Positions 50,254 to 59,405 of a stretch of 64,000 bases of DNA are shown piece after piece (within the stretch, counting starts at the first letter, position 1; each line of letters begins with the position of its first letter). The stretch lies in NCBI GenBank assembly GCA_021845985.1, contig JAJZES010000012.1:124001-188000 (forward strand), in the 5' to 3' direction. The position numbers and the translations under genes are program-made. The notes beneath the pieces were generated by a model. That model did not search any database. It saw only the letters and a list, made by a program, of their open reading frames with translations, and was not told the DNA's origin. This DNA comes from Pseudomonadota bacterium. Lineage in GTDB: Bacteria > Pseudomonadota > Alphaproteobacteria > Acetobacterales > Acetobacteraceae.

Positions 50254-51087
50254 CTATCGGCGTTCTGGGCCGGCCGCCAGCAAGGCGAGGTTCTGCTGCG
50301 CCAGGTCCGCCGCCTGGCTGTCCGGCGCCAGCGCGATGGCTTCCTGCCAGTCGGCCCTGGCCCCGGCGCGGTCGTCGCGGCGCTGACGCAGAATGCCGCG
50401 CTCCAGCAGCGCCTCGGCGTTTTCCGGGTCGAGGCCGAGGGCGCGATCCACATCCTCGCGCGCCAGATCGAGCCGGCCGAGATGGCGCTGCGCCGAGCCG
50501 CGCAGCACCAGCGCGTCCGCCCGCCGCGGCTCGGCATCGAGGGCACGGCCGAGATCGTCCACCGCATCCTGCCATCGTTCCAGTGCCGCGGCGGCGAGCG
50601 CGTGGTCGATCAGCAGGTCGGGTGTGTCGGGCGACAGGCCGATCGCCGCCGAGGCGGAGGCGAAAGCGCGTGTGGCGTCGCCGGCCATCAGCCATGCCTG
50701 CGATGCCTGATCGAATGCGATGGCGCGCGCCGCCCCCGGTGCATGGCTGTTGTCGGCCAACCGGTCGAGCAGGGCGGCGCCCTCCGCCGGATCGCCGAGC
50801 GCGATGCGGGCGAGGGCGAGACAATGCCCCGCGGCGTCGCCGCCGCCTGTGGTCTGCCAGGCTTCGGCGAGGCTTTCGGCGCCCTCGGGATCGTCCGGCA
50901 GCAATGCCAGGCAGTGGTCGTACTGGTCACCCTGGGCAATCCGGGGCGGCAGCGGGGGAATCGGCAGGGTTTCGACGTCCGTCAACGCAGGCGGGTCCGC
51001 GGCCGGGCGCAGCCGCAGCCGGGCGAGGCCGACCACGACGAGCAGGACCGCGACCACGCCCGCGGCGATGAGGAGGCGCTTGAGCAT
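50254..51087 (-). CDS. TPR-repeat protein with N-terminal membrane anchor
   Basis: 277-residue protein with a single N-terminal hydrophobic segment (LLIAAGVVAVLLVVVGLARL, residues 5-24) followed by Pro-rich linker and tetratricopeptide-like repeats covering about 110-270. Recognisable units include LLIDHALAAAALERWQDAVD and ALVLRGSAQRHLGRLDLA. A periplasmic scaffold is likely; partners are unknown. It ends 11 bases from the convergent ybaK-like gene and faces away from the epimerase gene. Confidence 0.8.
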   Translation of the reverse strand: MLKRLLIAAGVVAVLLVVVGLARLRLRPAADPPALTDVETLPIPPLPPRIAQGDQYDHCLALLPDDPEGAESLAEAWQTTGGGDAAGHCLALARIALGDPAEGAALLDRLADNSHAPGAARAIAFDQASQAWLMAGDATRAFASASAAIGLSPDTPDLLIDHALAAAALERWQDAVDDLGRALDAEPRRADALVLRGSAQRHLGRLDLAREDVDRALGLDPENAEALLERGILRQRRDDRAGARADWQEAIALAPDSQAADLAQQNLALLAAGPERR

Positions 51088-51131
51088 GATCCGATGTTTA
51101 ATCCGGCCGTGCCGGTAACGGCAATTCGCGC

Positions 51132-52019
51132 ATGAGCGGGCGCCACCTTGTGGTGTTTGGCTTCGGCTACACCGGTGCCGCAGCGGCGCGGGCGGCGCGC
51201 GATGCCGGACTCTCGGTCACGGCGACGAGCCGCGATCCGTCCCGCTTCGTCCGATCCGATATTCCGCTGGTGCCGTTCGCGCAGGCCGGCGCGGCGCTGG
51301 CGCAGGCGACACATGTTCTGTCCACCGTGCCGCCGCCGGGTGATGGCGGCAGCGGCGAGGGAGATGACCCGGTGCTGGCCGCCTGGCTGCCGGTCATCGC
51401 CGCGGCACCGCGACTGCGCTGGCTCGGCTATCTCTCCACCACGGGCGTCTATGGCGATCACGCCGGCGGCTGGGTTGACGAGACGACGCCGCCGGCCCCG
51501 GTGCAGGCGCGCAGCCGCCGGCGATTGGCGGTGGAGCAGGACTGGGCCGGCTTCGGCGGGCGGTTTGCCGTCGATCTGTTCCGGGTGGCGGGAATCTACG
51601 GGCCGGGCCGGTCGGTGCTGACGGAACTGCGGGCGGGGCGGGGGCGACGGGTGATCCGGCCAGGACATCCGTTCTGCCGCATTCATCGCGACGACATCGC
51701 CGGGGCGGTACTGGCGGCAATGCAGCAGGACCGCGTCGCGGGCGCGCGGGTGCTGAACCTGTCCGACGACCTGCCGGCCGATTCGGCCGACGTGGTGGAG
51801 GAAGCGGCCCGTCTGCTCGGGGTCGCCCCGCCGGAGGCGATCGCCTTCGCCGCGGCCGAGGCAGGTATGAGCCCGATGGCCCGCAGCTTCTGGCAGGAGA
51901 GCCGGCGCGTCGGCTCGGCCGCGACCCAGGCGGCGCTGGGCTACCGCTGGCGTTACCCGAGCTATCGCGAGGGCCTACGCGCGGTGCTCGCCGCCGAGCA
52001 GGCGGACGGTGCGGCATAG
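51132..52019 (+). CDS. NAD(P)-dependent epimerase/SDR-like protein
   Basis: 295-residue Rossmann protein of the extended SDR/epimerase class. The N-terminal VFGFGYTGAAAARAAR is a GxGxxG variant typical of the YeeZ-type subgroup, and the FRVAGIYGPGRS segment is the conserved active-site follow-on. STTGVYGDHAGGWVDETTPP lies where the catalytic Ser/Tyr region is expected. Substrate not determinable. The 3' end overlaps the convergent hydrolase gene by 45 bases. Confidence 0.85.
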   Translation: MSGRHLVVFGFGYTGAAAARAARDAGLSVTATSRDPSRFVRSDIPLVPFAQAGAALAQATHVLSTVPPPGDGGSGEGDDPVLAAWLPVIAAAPRLRWLGYLSTTGVYGDHAGGWVDETTPPAPVQARSRRRLAVEQDWAGFGGRFAVDLFRVAGIYGPGRSVLTELRAGRGRRVIRPGHPFCRIHRDDIAGAVLAAMQQDRVAGARVLNLSDDLPADSADVVEEAARLLGVAPPEAIAFAAAEAGMSPMARSFWQESRRVGSAATQAALGYRWRYPSYREGLRAVLAAEQADGAA

Positions 52020-52742
52020 CAGGTCGAGATCCTGCGGCCGCGACAGGCGATGGTCGCCATCCTTGATCAAGGTCAGTTGCACGTCATCGGACTCCAGCCG
52101 CTCGGCCAACCGCAGCGACATTTCCCAGGGCACGTCGGGATCGCGCTGGCCGTGCAACAGCCGCACCGGGCAGGCGAGAGCGATCCGGGCATCCAGCAGC
52201 AGATGGCGCCGCCCCTCGGCGACCAAGGCATGCGTGATCCGCGTCGGCGCGCCATAGGCGCTCGGGATGTCGATATAACCGTCGCGCCGCAGGGCGTCGC
52301 GCTCGGCCGGCGCCATCGCCTGCCACATCAGCCGCTCGGTAAAATCGGGTGCGGCGGCGACCCCGACCAGGCCGGCGACGCGGGACGGCCGCGCTAGCGC
52401 CGCCAGCAGCGCGATCCAGCCGCCCATCGAGGAGCCGACCAGCAGCAGCGGTCCCTGGGTCAACTGGTCGATGGCGGCGAGCGCATCGGCGCGCCACTGG
52501 CCGATGCCGCCGTCGGTGAACTGGCCGCCAGAGGCGCCGTGGCCGGAGTAGTCGAAGCGGAGCATGGCCGTCCCGTCGGCGGCGCAGGCGGCGGCGAGCG
52601 CGGTGGCTTTCGCGCCGGTCATGTCGCTGGCGAAGCCGGGCAGAAAAACAACTGTTGGACCGCACCCGGGGGTGCGGCTCCAGGCCAGCTCAATGCCGCC
52701 GCCGCGGGGAAGGCGGCCGGACGCCTCGGCAACGCTGGACAT
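51975..52742 (-). CDS. Alpha/beta hydrolase
   Basis: 255-residue hydrolase from the ATG at 52742, preceded by AGGAAAGGAT. It has the oxyanion-hole segment VVFLPGFASDMTG, the strand FDYSGHGASGGQF, the nucleophile elbow LVGSSMGGW, and LIKDGDHRLSRP carrying the catalytic His. The frame is open upstream for over 400 codons antisense to the neighbouring glycosyltransferase; only the hydrolase part has family character. Substrate unknown. Confidence 0.87.
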   Translation of the reverse strand: MSSVAEASGRLPRGGGIELAWSRTPGCGPTVVFLPGFASDMTGAKATALAAACAADGTAMLRFDYSGHGASGGQFTDGGIGQWRADALAAIDQLTQGPLLLVGSSMGGWIALLAALARPSRVAGLVGVAAAPDFTERLMWQAMAPAERDALRRDGYIDIPSAYGAPTRITHALVAEGRRHLLLDARIALACPVRLLHGQRDPDVPWEMSLRLAERLESDDVQLTLIKDGDHRLSRPQDLDLLCRTVRLLGGEHRA

Positions 52743-52787
52743 GGTGCGATCCTTTCCTCTCCACGGTCGCGTGATATAGCGCCCGGC

Positions 52788-53945
52788 ATGAAGGGGCTTA
52801 CCAGTCTCGGCGGCGCCGTGGTGCTGCAGGTGTTGCCGGCGCTTGGCGGCGGCGGTGTCGAGCGCGGCTCGGTGGAGATGGCCGGCGCCATCGCCGCCGC
52901 CGGTGGTGTCGCGCTGGTGGCCAGCGCCGGCGGCCGAATGGCGCCGCAGGTGACGGCGGCCGGCGGGCGCAACGTCTTGCTGCCGCTCGATGTCAAATCT
53001 CCCTGGGGCATCTGGGCCAATGCGGCGCGGCTGGAGCGGGTAATTCGCGACGAGGGAGTCCGCCTCGTGCATGCGCGGTCGCGCGCACCGGCATGGTCGG
53101 CCTGGATCGCGGCGCGGCGGACCGGCGTACATTTCGTCACCACCTATCATGGCGCCTACGGCGAGACCCTGCCGGGCAAGCGGCGCTATAACGCAGTCAT
53201 GGCACGCGGCGAGCGTGTCATCGCCATCAGCCATTTCATTGCCCGGCTGATCCAGCAGCGGCATGGCGTCGAGCCGGAGCGGTTGCGGGTGATCCATCGC
53301 GGCGCGGACCCGGTCATGTTCGATCCGGCGGCGGTGATGCCGGATCGGACGCAGCGTCTGGCCGACGAATGGCGGCTGCCGCCGGGGCGACATGTGGTGA
53401 TGCTGCCGGGACGGTTGGCGCGCTGGAAGGGCCAGGAGGTGCTGATCGCGGCGCTGGCACGGCTCGGGCGGGAGGATGTGGTCGCCGTGCTGGTCGGCGG
53501 TGATCGCCAGCATGCCGGCTATGCGCGTGAGGTCGCGGCGCTGGCCGGGCGCCTGGGCGTGGCGGTGCGGATGGTTGGCCATTGCGACGATATGCCGGCG
53601 GCGCTGAGCCTCGCCGATGTCGTGGTCAGCGCCTCGATCGAGCCGGAGGCATTCGGGCGGGTGGTGATCGAGGCGCAGGCAATGGGCCGGCCGGTGATCG
53701 CGACCGATCACGGCGGCGCGGTCGAGACGGTCGAGCACGGTGCGACAGGCTGGCGCGTGCCACCCGGCGACGCGGCGGCGCTGGCCGCTGCGCTGGACCA
53801 CGTGCTCGCCCTGCCCGCGGCCGAGCGGGCGGCGCTGGGTGCGCGGGCCCGGCACGCGGTGCTGACCCATTATAGCGTCGCGGCAATGCAGGCGGCGACG
53901 CTGAACGTCTATCGCGAGGTGCTGGGATGCAGCGAATCCTGGTGA
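52788..53945 (+). CDS. GT4-type glycosyltransferase
   Basis: 385-residue GT-B fold glycosyltransferase from the ATG at 52788. The N-terminal domain has a glycine-rich loop (LPALGGGGVERG) and the HARSRAPAW segment; the C-terminal glycosyltransferase-1 domain has MLPGRLARWKGQEVLI and the E-x7-E donor-site motif EPEAFGRVVIEAQAMG. The 3' end overlaps the heptosyltransferase-like gene by 19 bases, suggesting joint work on lipopolysaccharide core or another surface glycan. Confidence 0.88.
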   Translation: MKGLTSLGGAVVLQVLPALGGGGVERGSVEMAGAIAAAGGVALVASAGGRMAPQVTAAGGRNVLLPLDVKSPWGIWANAARLERVIRDEGVRLVHARSRAPAWSAWIAARRTGVHFVTTYHGAYGETLPGKRRYNAVMARGERVIAISHFIARLIQQRHGVEPERLRVIHRGADPVMFDPAAVMPDRTQRLADEWRLPPGRHVVMLPGRLARWKGQEVLIAALARLGREDVVAVLVGGDRQHAGYAREVAALAGRLGVAVRMVGHCDDMPAALSLADVVVSASIEPEAFGRVVIEAQAMGRPVIATDHGGAVETVEHGATGWRVPPGDAAALAAALDHVLALPAAERAALGARARHAVLTHYSVAAMQAATLNVYREVLGCSESW

Positions 53946-54829
53946 TCCGGCTGGGCGCGCTGGGCGATGTCGTGCTGTCCTTCCCGGCATTCGCGGCGAT
54001 CAGCGCGCATCATGCCGGCGACGAGGTGACGCTGCTGACCGCTGGGCCCTATGCGCGGCTGACCAAGAGCGCGCCATGGTTCGATCGCGTGATGGTGGAC
54101 CGGCGGCCAGCGTGGTGGAACCTCGCCGGATTGTGGCGGCTGGCGCGGCGGCTGCGCGGCTTCGACCTGGTGTACGACCTGCAGACATCGACCCGCTCGT
54201 CGCGCTATTTCTGGCTCGCCGGCCGCCCGCGCTGGTCGGGCATCGCCGCAGGCTGCGCCTTGCCGCACGCCAATCCGCGGCGCGACGCGATGCATACGCT
54301 GGAACGCCAGCAGGACCAGCTTCGCATGGCTGGGATCACGAGGTTTGCGCCGGCCGACCTGTCCTGGATCAGGGGGGCGAGCTTTGACCTGCCGGCACGC
54401 TATGCGCTGCTGGTGCCCGGCGCCGCGCCGCGGCGGCCGGCGAAACGGTGGCCGGTCGAGCGCTTCGCCGAACTTGCCGTGGTGCTGGCGGCGCGCGGTC
54501 TGTCGCCGGTGGTTCTCGGCAGCACGAGCGAGGCCGGGCTTGCCCAGACGATCCGCGCGGCCTGTCCGGCGACGATTGACCTGACCGGGCAGACGGCGCT
54601 GGCCGATCTGGCGGGGCTGGCAAGAGGGGCGGCGCTGGCAGTCGGCAATGATACCGGGCCGATGCACATGCTGGCCGCGGTCGGCTGCCCCAGTGTCGTG
54701 TTGTTTTCGGCTGCCAGTGATCCGGCGCTGACGGCGCCGCGCGGGCCGGGCGGCAGTTGGCCCATGGTGCTGCGCAGCGCCGATCTGGCCGACCTGCCGG
54801 TGGCGAGGGTTGCGGCGGCGCTGCCCTGA
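53927..54829 (+). CDS. GT9 heptosyltransferase-like protein
   Basis: 300-residue ADP-heptose:LPS heptosyltransferase family member. [19 protein letters not shown] at the N-terminus, [19 protein letters not shown] in the middle and [17 protein letters not shown] near the end are the GT9 landmarks. Its start lies inside the 3' end of the preceding glycosyltransferase. Likely acts in LPS inner-core assembly; the exact linkage cannot be stated. Confidence 0.88.
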   Translation: MQRILVIRLGALGDVVLSFPAFAAISAHHAGDEVTLLTAGPYARLTKSAPWFDRVMVDRRPAWWNLAGLWRLARRLRGFDLVYDLQTSTRSSRYFWLAGRPRWSGIAAGCALPHANPRRDAMHTLERQQDQLRMAGITRFAPADLSWIRGASFDLPARYALLVPGAAPRRPAKRWPVERFAELAVVLAARGLSPVVLGSTSEAGLAQTIRAACPATIDLTGQTALADLAGLARGAALAVGNDTGPMHMLAAVGCPSVVLFSAASDPALTAPRGPGGSWPMVLRSADLADLPVARVAAALP

Positions 54830-54866
54830 CGCCATAGACCGGCGTTTCCGACGCTCCGAGGATGCC

Positions 54867-56822
54867 ATGCCCGCCATCACCTTGCCCGACGGTTCCGTGC
54901 GCCGCTTCGACGCGCCGGTCACCGGCACGGCGCTGGCGGCCGAGATCGGCCCCGGTCTGGCGCGCGCCGCGCTGGCGATGAAGCGGGACGGCAAGCTGGT
55001 CGATCTGAGCAGCGAGATCGCCGAGGATGCCGCGATCGTGTTCGTCACCCGCCGCGACCCGGACGCGCTCAGTCTCATTCGCCACGATGCCGCGCATGTG
55101 CTGGCCGAGGCGGTGCAGGAGCTTTATCCGGGAACCCAGGTGACCATCGGACCGGCGATCGACACCGGATTTTATTACGATTTCCATCGTAACGAGCCGT
55201 TCACGCCGGAGGACCTGCCGGCGATCGAGGCGCGGATGCGTGAGATCGTGGCGCGCAATGCGCCCTTCGTGCGCCAGGAATGGGACCGCGACGCCGCCAT
55301 TGCCTTCTTCCAGGCGCGCGGTGAGCGCTTCAAGGCCGAATTGATCCGCGACCTGCCGCAAAGCGAGACGATTTCGCTCTATTCGCAGGGTGCGTGGCTC
55401 GACCTCTGCCGTGGCCCGCATATGCGCGCGACCGGCGATGTCGGCACGGCGTTCAAACTGATGAAGGTGGCGGGCGCCTATTGGCGCGGCGACCATCGCA
55501 ATCCGGTGCTGTCACGAATCTATGGCACCGCGTGGCGCGACCAGAAGGAGCTGGACGCCTACCTGCACATGCTGGAGGAGGCCGAGCGGCGCGACCACCG
55601 GCGGATCGGCCGCGAGATGGACCTGTTCCATCTGCAGGAGGAAGCGGTCGGCAGCATCTTCTGGCATCCGAAGGGGTGGCGGCTGTATCGCGCCGTCGAA
55701 TCCTATATCCGCCGGCGCCTCGATGCGGCCGATTATCAGGAGGTGCGGACGCCGCAACTGGTCGATCGGTCGCTGTGGGAGGCGTCCGGCCATTGGGACA
55801 AGTTCCGCGAGCACATGTTTGTCGCCCAGGTTGAGGACGAGAACAAGGTGCTGGCGCTGAAGCCGATGAACTGCCCGTGCCATGTGCAGATTTTCCGCCA
55901 GGGCGTGCGCAGCTATCGCGAGCTGCCGCTGCGGATGGCGGAGTTTGGCGCCTGTCACCGCTACGAGCCGTCCGGGGCGCTGCACGGCATCATGCGGGTG
56001 CGGGCATTCACCCAGGATGACGCGCATATCTTCTGCACCGAGGACCAGGTGGCGGCGGAGACGGCGCGGTTCGTGGCGTTGCTCGCCTCGGTCTATCGCG
56101 ACCTCGGCTTCGCCGATTTTCGCGTCAAGTTCAGTGACCGCCCGGCGCTGCGGGCCGGCGACGACACGGTCTGGGACAAGGCTGAAGGCGCGCTGATCGA
56201 GGCGTGCAGGCTGGCCGGTGTCGAGTACACGACCAATCCGGGCGAGGGCGCGTTCTATGGCCCGAAGCTGGAGTTCGTGCTGCGCGACGCGATCGGGCGC
56301 GACTGGCAGTGCGGTACTCTGCAGGTGGACTACATCCTGCCCGAGCGGCTCGACGCCGAATATGTCGGCGAGGACGGGGTGCGGCATCGGCCGGTGATGC
56401 TGCACCGCGCGATCCTCGGCAGTTTCGAGCGGTTTCTCGGCATCCTGATCGAGCAGCATGCCGGGCGCTTCCCGCTCTGGCTGGCACCGGTGCAGGCGGC
56501 GGTCGCGACCATCGTGTCGGACGCCGACGGCTATGCCGAGCAGGTGGCGGCGGCGCTGCGGCAGGCCGGGCTGACGGTGGCGCTCGACCTCGGGCGGGAG
56601 AAGATCAACGCCAAGGTGCGCGCGCACAGCGTTGCCCATGTGCCGGCGATCCTCGTCGTCGGCCGCAAGGAGGCGGAGGCGGGCACGGTGGCGCTGCGTC
56701 GGCTCGGCGGCGAAGCGCAGGAGGTGATGCCGCTCGCCGCTGCGGTGGCGCGCCTTGCAGCCGAAGCACGGCCACCCGATTTCACGGCTGGGTCGCACGG
56801 TCTTGCAGACCATCATTCTTGA
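54867..56822 (+). CDS. thrS: Threonyl-tRNA synthetase
   Basis: Class II synthetase of 651 residues from the ATG at 54867 behind GAGGA. The domains run in order: a TGS domain (about 1-62), an editing domain with the HDAAH zinc-like motif ([17 protein letters not shown]) and YWRGD, the catalytic core with the motif 2 and zinc-binding regions ([17 protein letters not shown]), and the C-terminal anticodon-binding domain. No frameshift seen. infC follows 112 bases later, a common pairing. Confidence 0.97.
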   Translation: MPAITLPDGSVRRFDAPVTGTALAAEIGPGLARAALAMKRDGKLVDLSSEIAEDAAIVFVTRRDPDALSLIRHDAAHVLAEAVQELYPGTQVTIGPAIDTGFYYDFHRNEPFTPEDLPAIEARMREIVARNAPFVRQEWDRDAAIAFFQARGERFKAELIRDLPQSETISLYSQGAWLDLCRGPHMRATGDVGTAFKLMKVAGAYWRGDHRNPVLSRIYGTAWRDQKELDAYLHMLEEAERRDHRRIGREMDLFHLQEEAVGSIFWHPKGWRLYRAVESYIRRRLDAADYQEVRTPQLVDRSLWEASGHWDKFREHMFVAQVEDENKVLALKPMNCPCHVQIFRQGVRSYRELPLRMAEFGACHRYEPSGALHGIMRVRAFTQDDAHIFCTEDQVAAETARFVALLASVYRDLGFADFRVKFSDRPALRAGDDTVWDKAEGALIEACRLAGVEYTTNPGEGAFYGPKLEFVLRDAIGRDWQCGTLQVDYILPERLDAEYVGEDGVRHRPVMLHRAILGSFERFLGILIEQHAGRFPLWLAPVQAAVATIVSDADGYAEQVAAALRQAGLTVALDLGREKINAKVRAHSVAHVPAILVVGRKEAEAGTVALRRLGGEAQEVMPLAAAVARLAAEARPPDFTAGSHGLADHHS

Positions 56823-56934
56823 TCCCGACCTGCCGAATAGGCGACAATGCAGGGTGCGCGGGGACCGGCAACGGTGGCCCGCCGCCATGCTTACTCAGAC
56901 ACGTTGACAGGAGAGACCCATAGCCAGAGGACCG

Positions 56935-57456
56935 ATGCCCGCGCCGCCCACCCGCGACGGGCCGCGCGTGAACGAGGAGATCCGCTCCGCGCAGGTACGA
57001 CTGATCGATCAGGACGGCGAGATGCAGGGCGTTATGACGGCGCGCGATGCGCTGCTGCGCGCCTACAGCGTTGGCCTCGACCTGCTGGAGATCAGCCCGA
57101 ACGCTGAACCGCCGGTAGTCAAGATCCTCGACTTCGGCAAGTTCAAATATGAACAGCAGAAGAAGAAGAACGAAGCCCGCAAGCGGCAAAAAGTCATAGA
57201 GATCAAAGAGATCAAGGTTCGCCCGAACATCGACGAAAACGACTATCAGGTCAAGCTGCGGTCGATGAAGATGTTCATCGAGGAGGGCGACAAGGTCAAG
57301 GTTACGCTGCGCTTCCGCGGTCGCGAGATGGCGCACCAGGACATCGGCATCAAGGTTCTCGAACGCATCCGCGCCGACATGGACACCCAGACCAAGGTGG
57401 AGCAGATGCCGCGCATGGAGAACCGGCAGATGGTGATGGTTCTGACGCCGCGATAG
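56935..57456 (+). CDS. infC: Translation initiation factor IF-3
   Basis: IF-3 prevents premature subunit joining and checks the initiator tRNA-codon match. From the ATG at 56935 it is 173 residues with the complete [11 protein letters not shown] start, the linker rich in Lys ([16 protein letters not shown]) and the C-terminal [12 protein letters not shown] and [16 protein letters not shown]. An in-frame ATA at 56920, six bases after a better AGGAG, could be the true start and would add MARGP. IF-3 genes are known for non-canonical starts that permit autoregulation. Confidence 0.95.
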   Translation: MPAPPTRDGPRVNEEIRSAQVRLIDQDGEMQGVMTARDALLRAYSVGLDLLEISPNAEPPVVKILDFGKFKYEQQKKKNEARKRQKVIEIKEIKVRPNIDENDYQVKLRSMKMFIEEGDKVKVTLRFRGREMAHQDIGIKVLERIRADMDTQTKVEQMPRMENRQMVMVLTPR

Positions 57457-57478
57457 GCTGCCCGGCGCCGCCGTGCCC

Positions 57479-57508
57479 TTGACTTTCTCGGCGCCGCATT
57501 CTTTCTAC
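57479..57508 (+). promoter_or_regulatory. Candidate promoter for tRNA-Trp-secE-nusG
   Basis: TTGACT at 57479-57484 is followed after 18 bases by TTCTAC (57503-57508), a modest -10. It lies about 45 bases upstream of the tRNA-Trp gene. Confidence 0.35.
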
Positions 57509-57552
57509 GGCGCGGCAGGCGGCGCTGCTGCTGGCAGCGTCGCGCGTGCGGT

Positions 57553-57629
57553 AGGGGTGTAGCTCAATTGGCTAGAGCGCCGGTCTCCAAAACCGGAGGC
57601 TGGGGGTTCGAGACCCTCCACCCCTGCCA
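57553..57629 (+). tRNA. tRNA-Trp (anticodon CCA)
   Basis: A full cloverleaf is readable in 77 bases. The acceptor arm AGGGGTG pairs with CACCCCT, followed by discriminator G and an encoded CCA at 57627-57629. The D arm is GCTC...GAGC, the anticodon stem CCGGT/ACCGG encloses CTCCAAA with anticodon CCA, and the T loop is TTCGAGA. Its place just before secE-nusG is the usual one for tRNA-Trp. Confidence 0.97.
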
Positions 57630-57697
57630 ACCAGTTTGCCGCCCGGACAGTTTGGTCGGCGCGGCCTTTCCTCTATGCCGGAAGGTGGTCACGGAGC

Positions 57698-57901
57698 ATG
57701 AGTGGCGTTGCGTTGAATCCGGCAAAGTTCATCCGCGAGGTGCGGGCCGAGGCGGCGAAAGTCACCTGGCCCTCGCGCAAGGAGACGCTGGTGACGACCG
57801 GGCTGGTGCTGGCGATGGCCGCGCTTGCGACGGTGTTCTTCTTTGTCGCCGACCAGGTGATCGGCGTCGCCGTGCGTGCCCTGTTCGGCGGCATGGGCTG
57901 A
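57698..57901 (+). CDS. secE: Protein translocase subunit SecE
   Basis: Essential SecYEG component. The 67-residue short form is usual for Alphaproteobacteria: an N-terminal amphipathic helix with VRAEAAKVTWPSRKETL, the defining SecE motif at about 16-32, then one membrane helix (TTGLVLAMAALATVFFFVAD). It lies between tRNA-Trp and nusG. Confidence 0.95.
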   Translation: MSGVALNPAKFIREVRAEAAKVTWPSRKETLVTTGLVLAMAALATVFFFVADQVIGVAVRALFGGMG

Positions 57902-57914
57902 GGCGGGAAAGCAG

Positions 57915-58445
57915 ATGGCCAAGCGCTGGTACGTCGTCCATGTTTATTCTGGTTTCGAGAAGAAGATCGCCCAGCAGATCAAGGAGCAGGCCGGACAGCA
58001 GGGGCTTGCCGATCAGATCGACGAAGTGCTCGTCCCCTCTGAAGAGGTCGTCGAGCTGCGCCGCGGCCAGAAGGTCAACGCCGAGCGCAAGTTCTTCCCC
58101 GGCTACGTGCTGGTGAAGATGGAGCTGAGCGACGACGCTTGGCACTTGGTCAAAGACACGCCGAAGGTCACCGGCTTCCTCGGCACCAAGCTGCGTCCGA
58201 CGCCGATCTCCGATGCCGAGGCGGATCGGATCATGAAGCAGACGCGCGAAGGCGTCGAGCGGCCGCGTCCGGCGGTGCTGTTTGAAATTGGCGAGCAGGT
58301 GCGGGTCGCCGACGGACCGTTCACCAGCTTCAACGGCGTGGTTGAGGATGTGGACGAAGAAAAGGGCCGGGTGAAGGTCAGTGTGTCGATCTTCGGACGC
58401 TCGACGCCGGTGGAGCTGGAATACGCGCAGGTCGAAAAAGTTTAG
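57915..58445 (+). CDS. nusG: Transcription termination/antitermination factor NusG
   Basis: RNA-polymerase-bound factor coupling transcription to Rho and to ribosomes. The 176-residue protein has the NGN domain (KRWYVVHVYSGFEKKIAQQI through RKFFPGYVLVKMEL) and a C-terminal KOW domain (GEQVRVADGPFTSFNGVVEDV). It is normally followed by rplK-rplA-rplJ-rplL-rpoBC; here a hairpin and the convergent ctrA come next. Confidence 0.96.
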   Translation: MAKRWYVVHVYSGFEKKIAQQIKEQAGQQGLADQIDEVLVPSEEVVELRRGQKVNAERKFFPGYVLVKMELSDDAWHLVKDTPKVTGFLGTKLRPTPISDAEADRIMKQTREGVERPRPAVLFEIGEQVRVADGPFTSFNGVVEDVDEEKGRVKVSVSIFGRSTPVELEYAQVEKV

Positions 58446-58462
58446 GCACCGGGCCGCGGCGC

Positions 58463-58489
58463 GCGGGAGGTCGGCAGCCGGCCTCCCGC
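58463..58489. terminator. Hairpin between convergent nusG and ctrA
   Basis: GCGGGAGG at 58463-58470 pairs with CCTCCCGC at 58482-58489, and the stem can extend inward through a wobble pair and CGG/CCG. No T tract follows on either strand, so Rho-independent action is uncertain. The position between two convergent genes supports a terminator or barrier role. Confidence 0.5.
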
Positions 58490-58519
58490 ACAACGGGCGT
58501 CATCGGGCGCGGATCAGCG

Positions 58520-59254
58520 TCAGGCAGCGCTGAGGGCTGGCTCGGCGGGGAGCAGGCCCGGCGGATCGAAGGCGCGGTCGGCCGGCGTGTCGCGCATCAT
58601 GTAGCCGCGCCCCCAGACGGTGCCGATCAGGTTGTCGGCCCCCGCCTGCGCCAGTTTTTTGCGCAGTTTGCAGATGAAGACATCGATAATCTTCATCTCC
58701 GGCTCATCCATGCCGCCGTAGAGGTGATTCAGGAAGGCTTCCTTGGTCAGCACCATGCCCTTGCGCAGCACCAGCAGCTCAAGGATGGCGTATTCCTTGC
58801 CGGTCAGGTGCACCGGCGCGCCACCGACCATGACCTCCCGGCTGTCGAGATTGAGGCGCAACGGGCCGATATGCAGGGTCGGCTGGCTGTAGCCCTTGCT
58901 GCGCCGCACCACCGCCTGGATGCGGGCCAGAAGTTCCGCCTTGTCGAACGGCTTGGTGATGAAATCATCAGCCCCGAGGCCGAAACCCTTCACCTTGGCC
59001 TGCGGCCGTGACAGCCCCGAGAGGATCAGCACCGGCACTTCGATCCGGCCCGCGCGCATCCGGCGAACCACGTCATAGCCGTCCATGTCGGGCAGCATGA
59101 GGTCCAGCACCACCACGTCGTAGTCGTAATGGCGGACCAGTTCGAGGGCCTCTTCCCCGGTATCCGCGGTATCGACCACCGCGCCACCTGATTTCAGCAT
59201 CAGGGCGATTCCCCGTGCCGCCGTGATCTCGTCTTCTACGAGAAGGACACGCAT
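58520..59254 (-). CDS. ctrA: Cell-cycle response regulator CtrA
   Basis: OmpR-type response regulator that in Alphaproteobacteria controls flagellar, chemotaxis and division genes. The ATG at 59254 (MRVLLVEDE) gives 244 residues. Phospho-acceptor D51 sits in [14 protein letters not shown], and the receiver ends near 120. The DNA-binding winged helix carries [36 protein letters not shown] and [12 protein letters not shown], diagnostic for CtrA. It is divergent from fliI. The upstream gap holds one GANTC methylation site. Confidence 0.95.
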   Translation of the reverse strand: MRVLLVEDEITAARGIALMLKSGGAVVDTADTGEEALELVRHYDYDVVVLDLMLPDMDGYDVVRRMRAGRIEVPVLILSGLSRPQAKVKGFGLGADDFITKPFDKAELLARIQAVVRRSKGYSQPTLHIGPLRLNLDSREVMVGGAPVHLTGKEYAILELLVLRKGMVLTKEAFLNHLYGGMDEPEMKIIDVFICKLRKKLAQAGADNLIGTVWGRGYMMRDTPADRAFDPPGLLPAEPALSAA

Positions 59255-59343
59255 CCAAGCCTCCGTAATGCAACCTTTGGTTGTAAGGCCTACCAGAAGT
59301 TGCGCGGCGGCGTCCATGATATTTTTTCGGCTGTGCAGCTTTC

Positions 59344-59348
59344 GATTC
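59344..59348. promoter_or_regulatory. GANTC (CcrM) site upstream of ctrA
   Basis: GATTC lies in the 151-base ctrA-fliI divergent gap, 90 bases upstream of the ctrA start. GANTC methylation times ctrA transcription in Caulobacter. A single five-base match can occur by chance. Confidence 0.3.
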
Positions 59349-59405
59349 ATCCTGTGTTGAAGCCGAGCCGGCATCCTTTCCAGGTTCTGCAACACAAGGC
59401 ATTAA

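Noticed and set aside
52743-53990. Upstream extension of the alpha/beta hydrolase frame on the minus strand
   Set aside because: It is antisense to the GT4 gene; the hydrolase fold begins only at the ATG at 52742, which has its own ribosome site.
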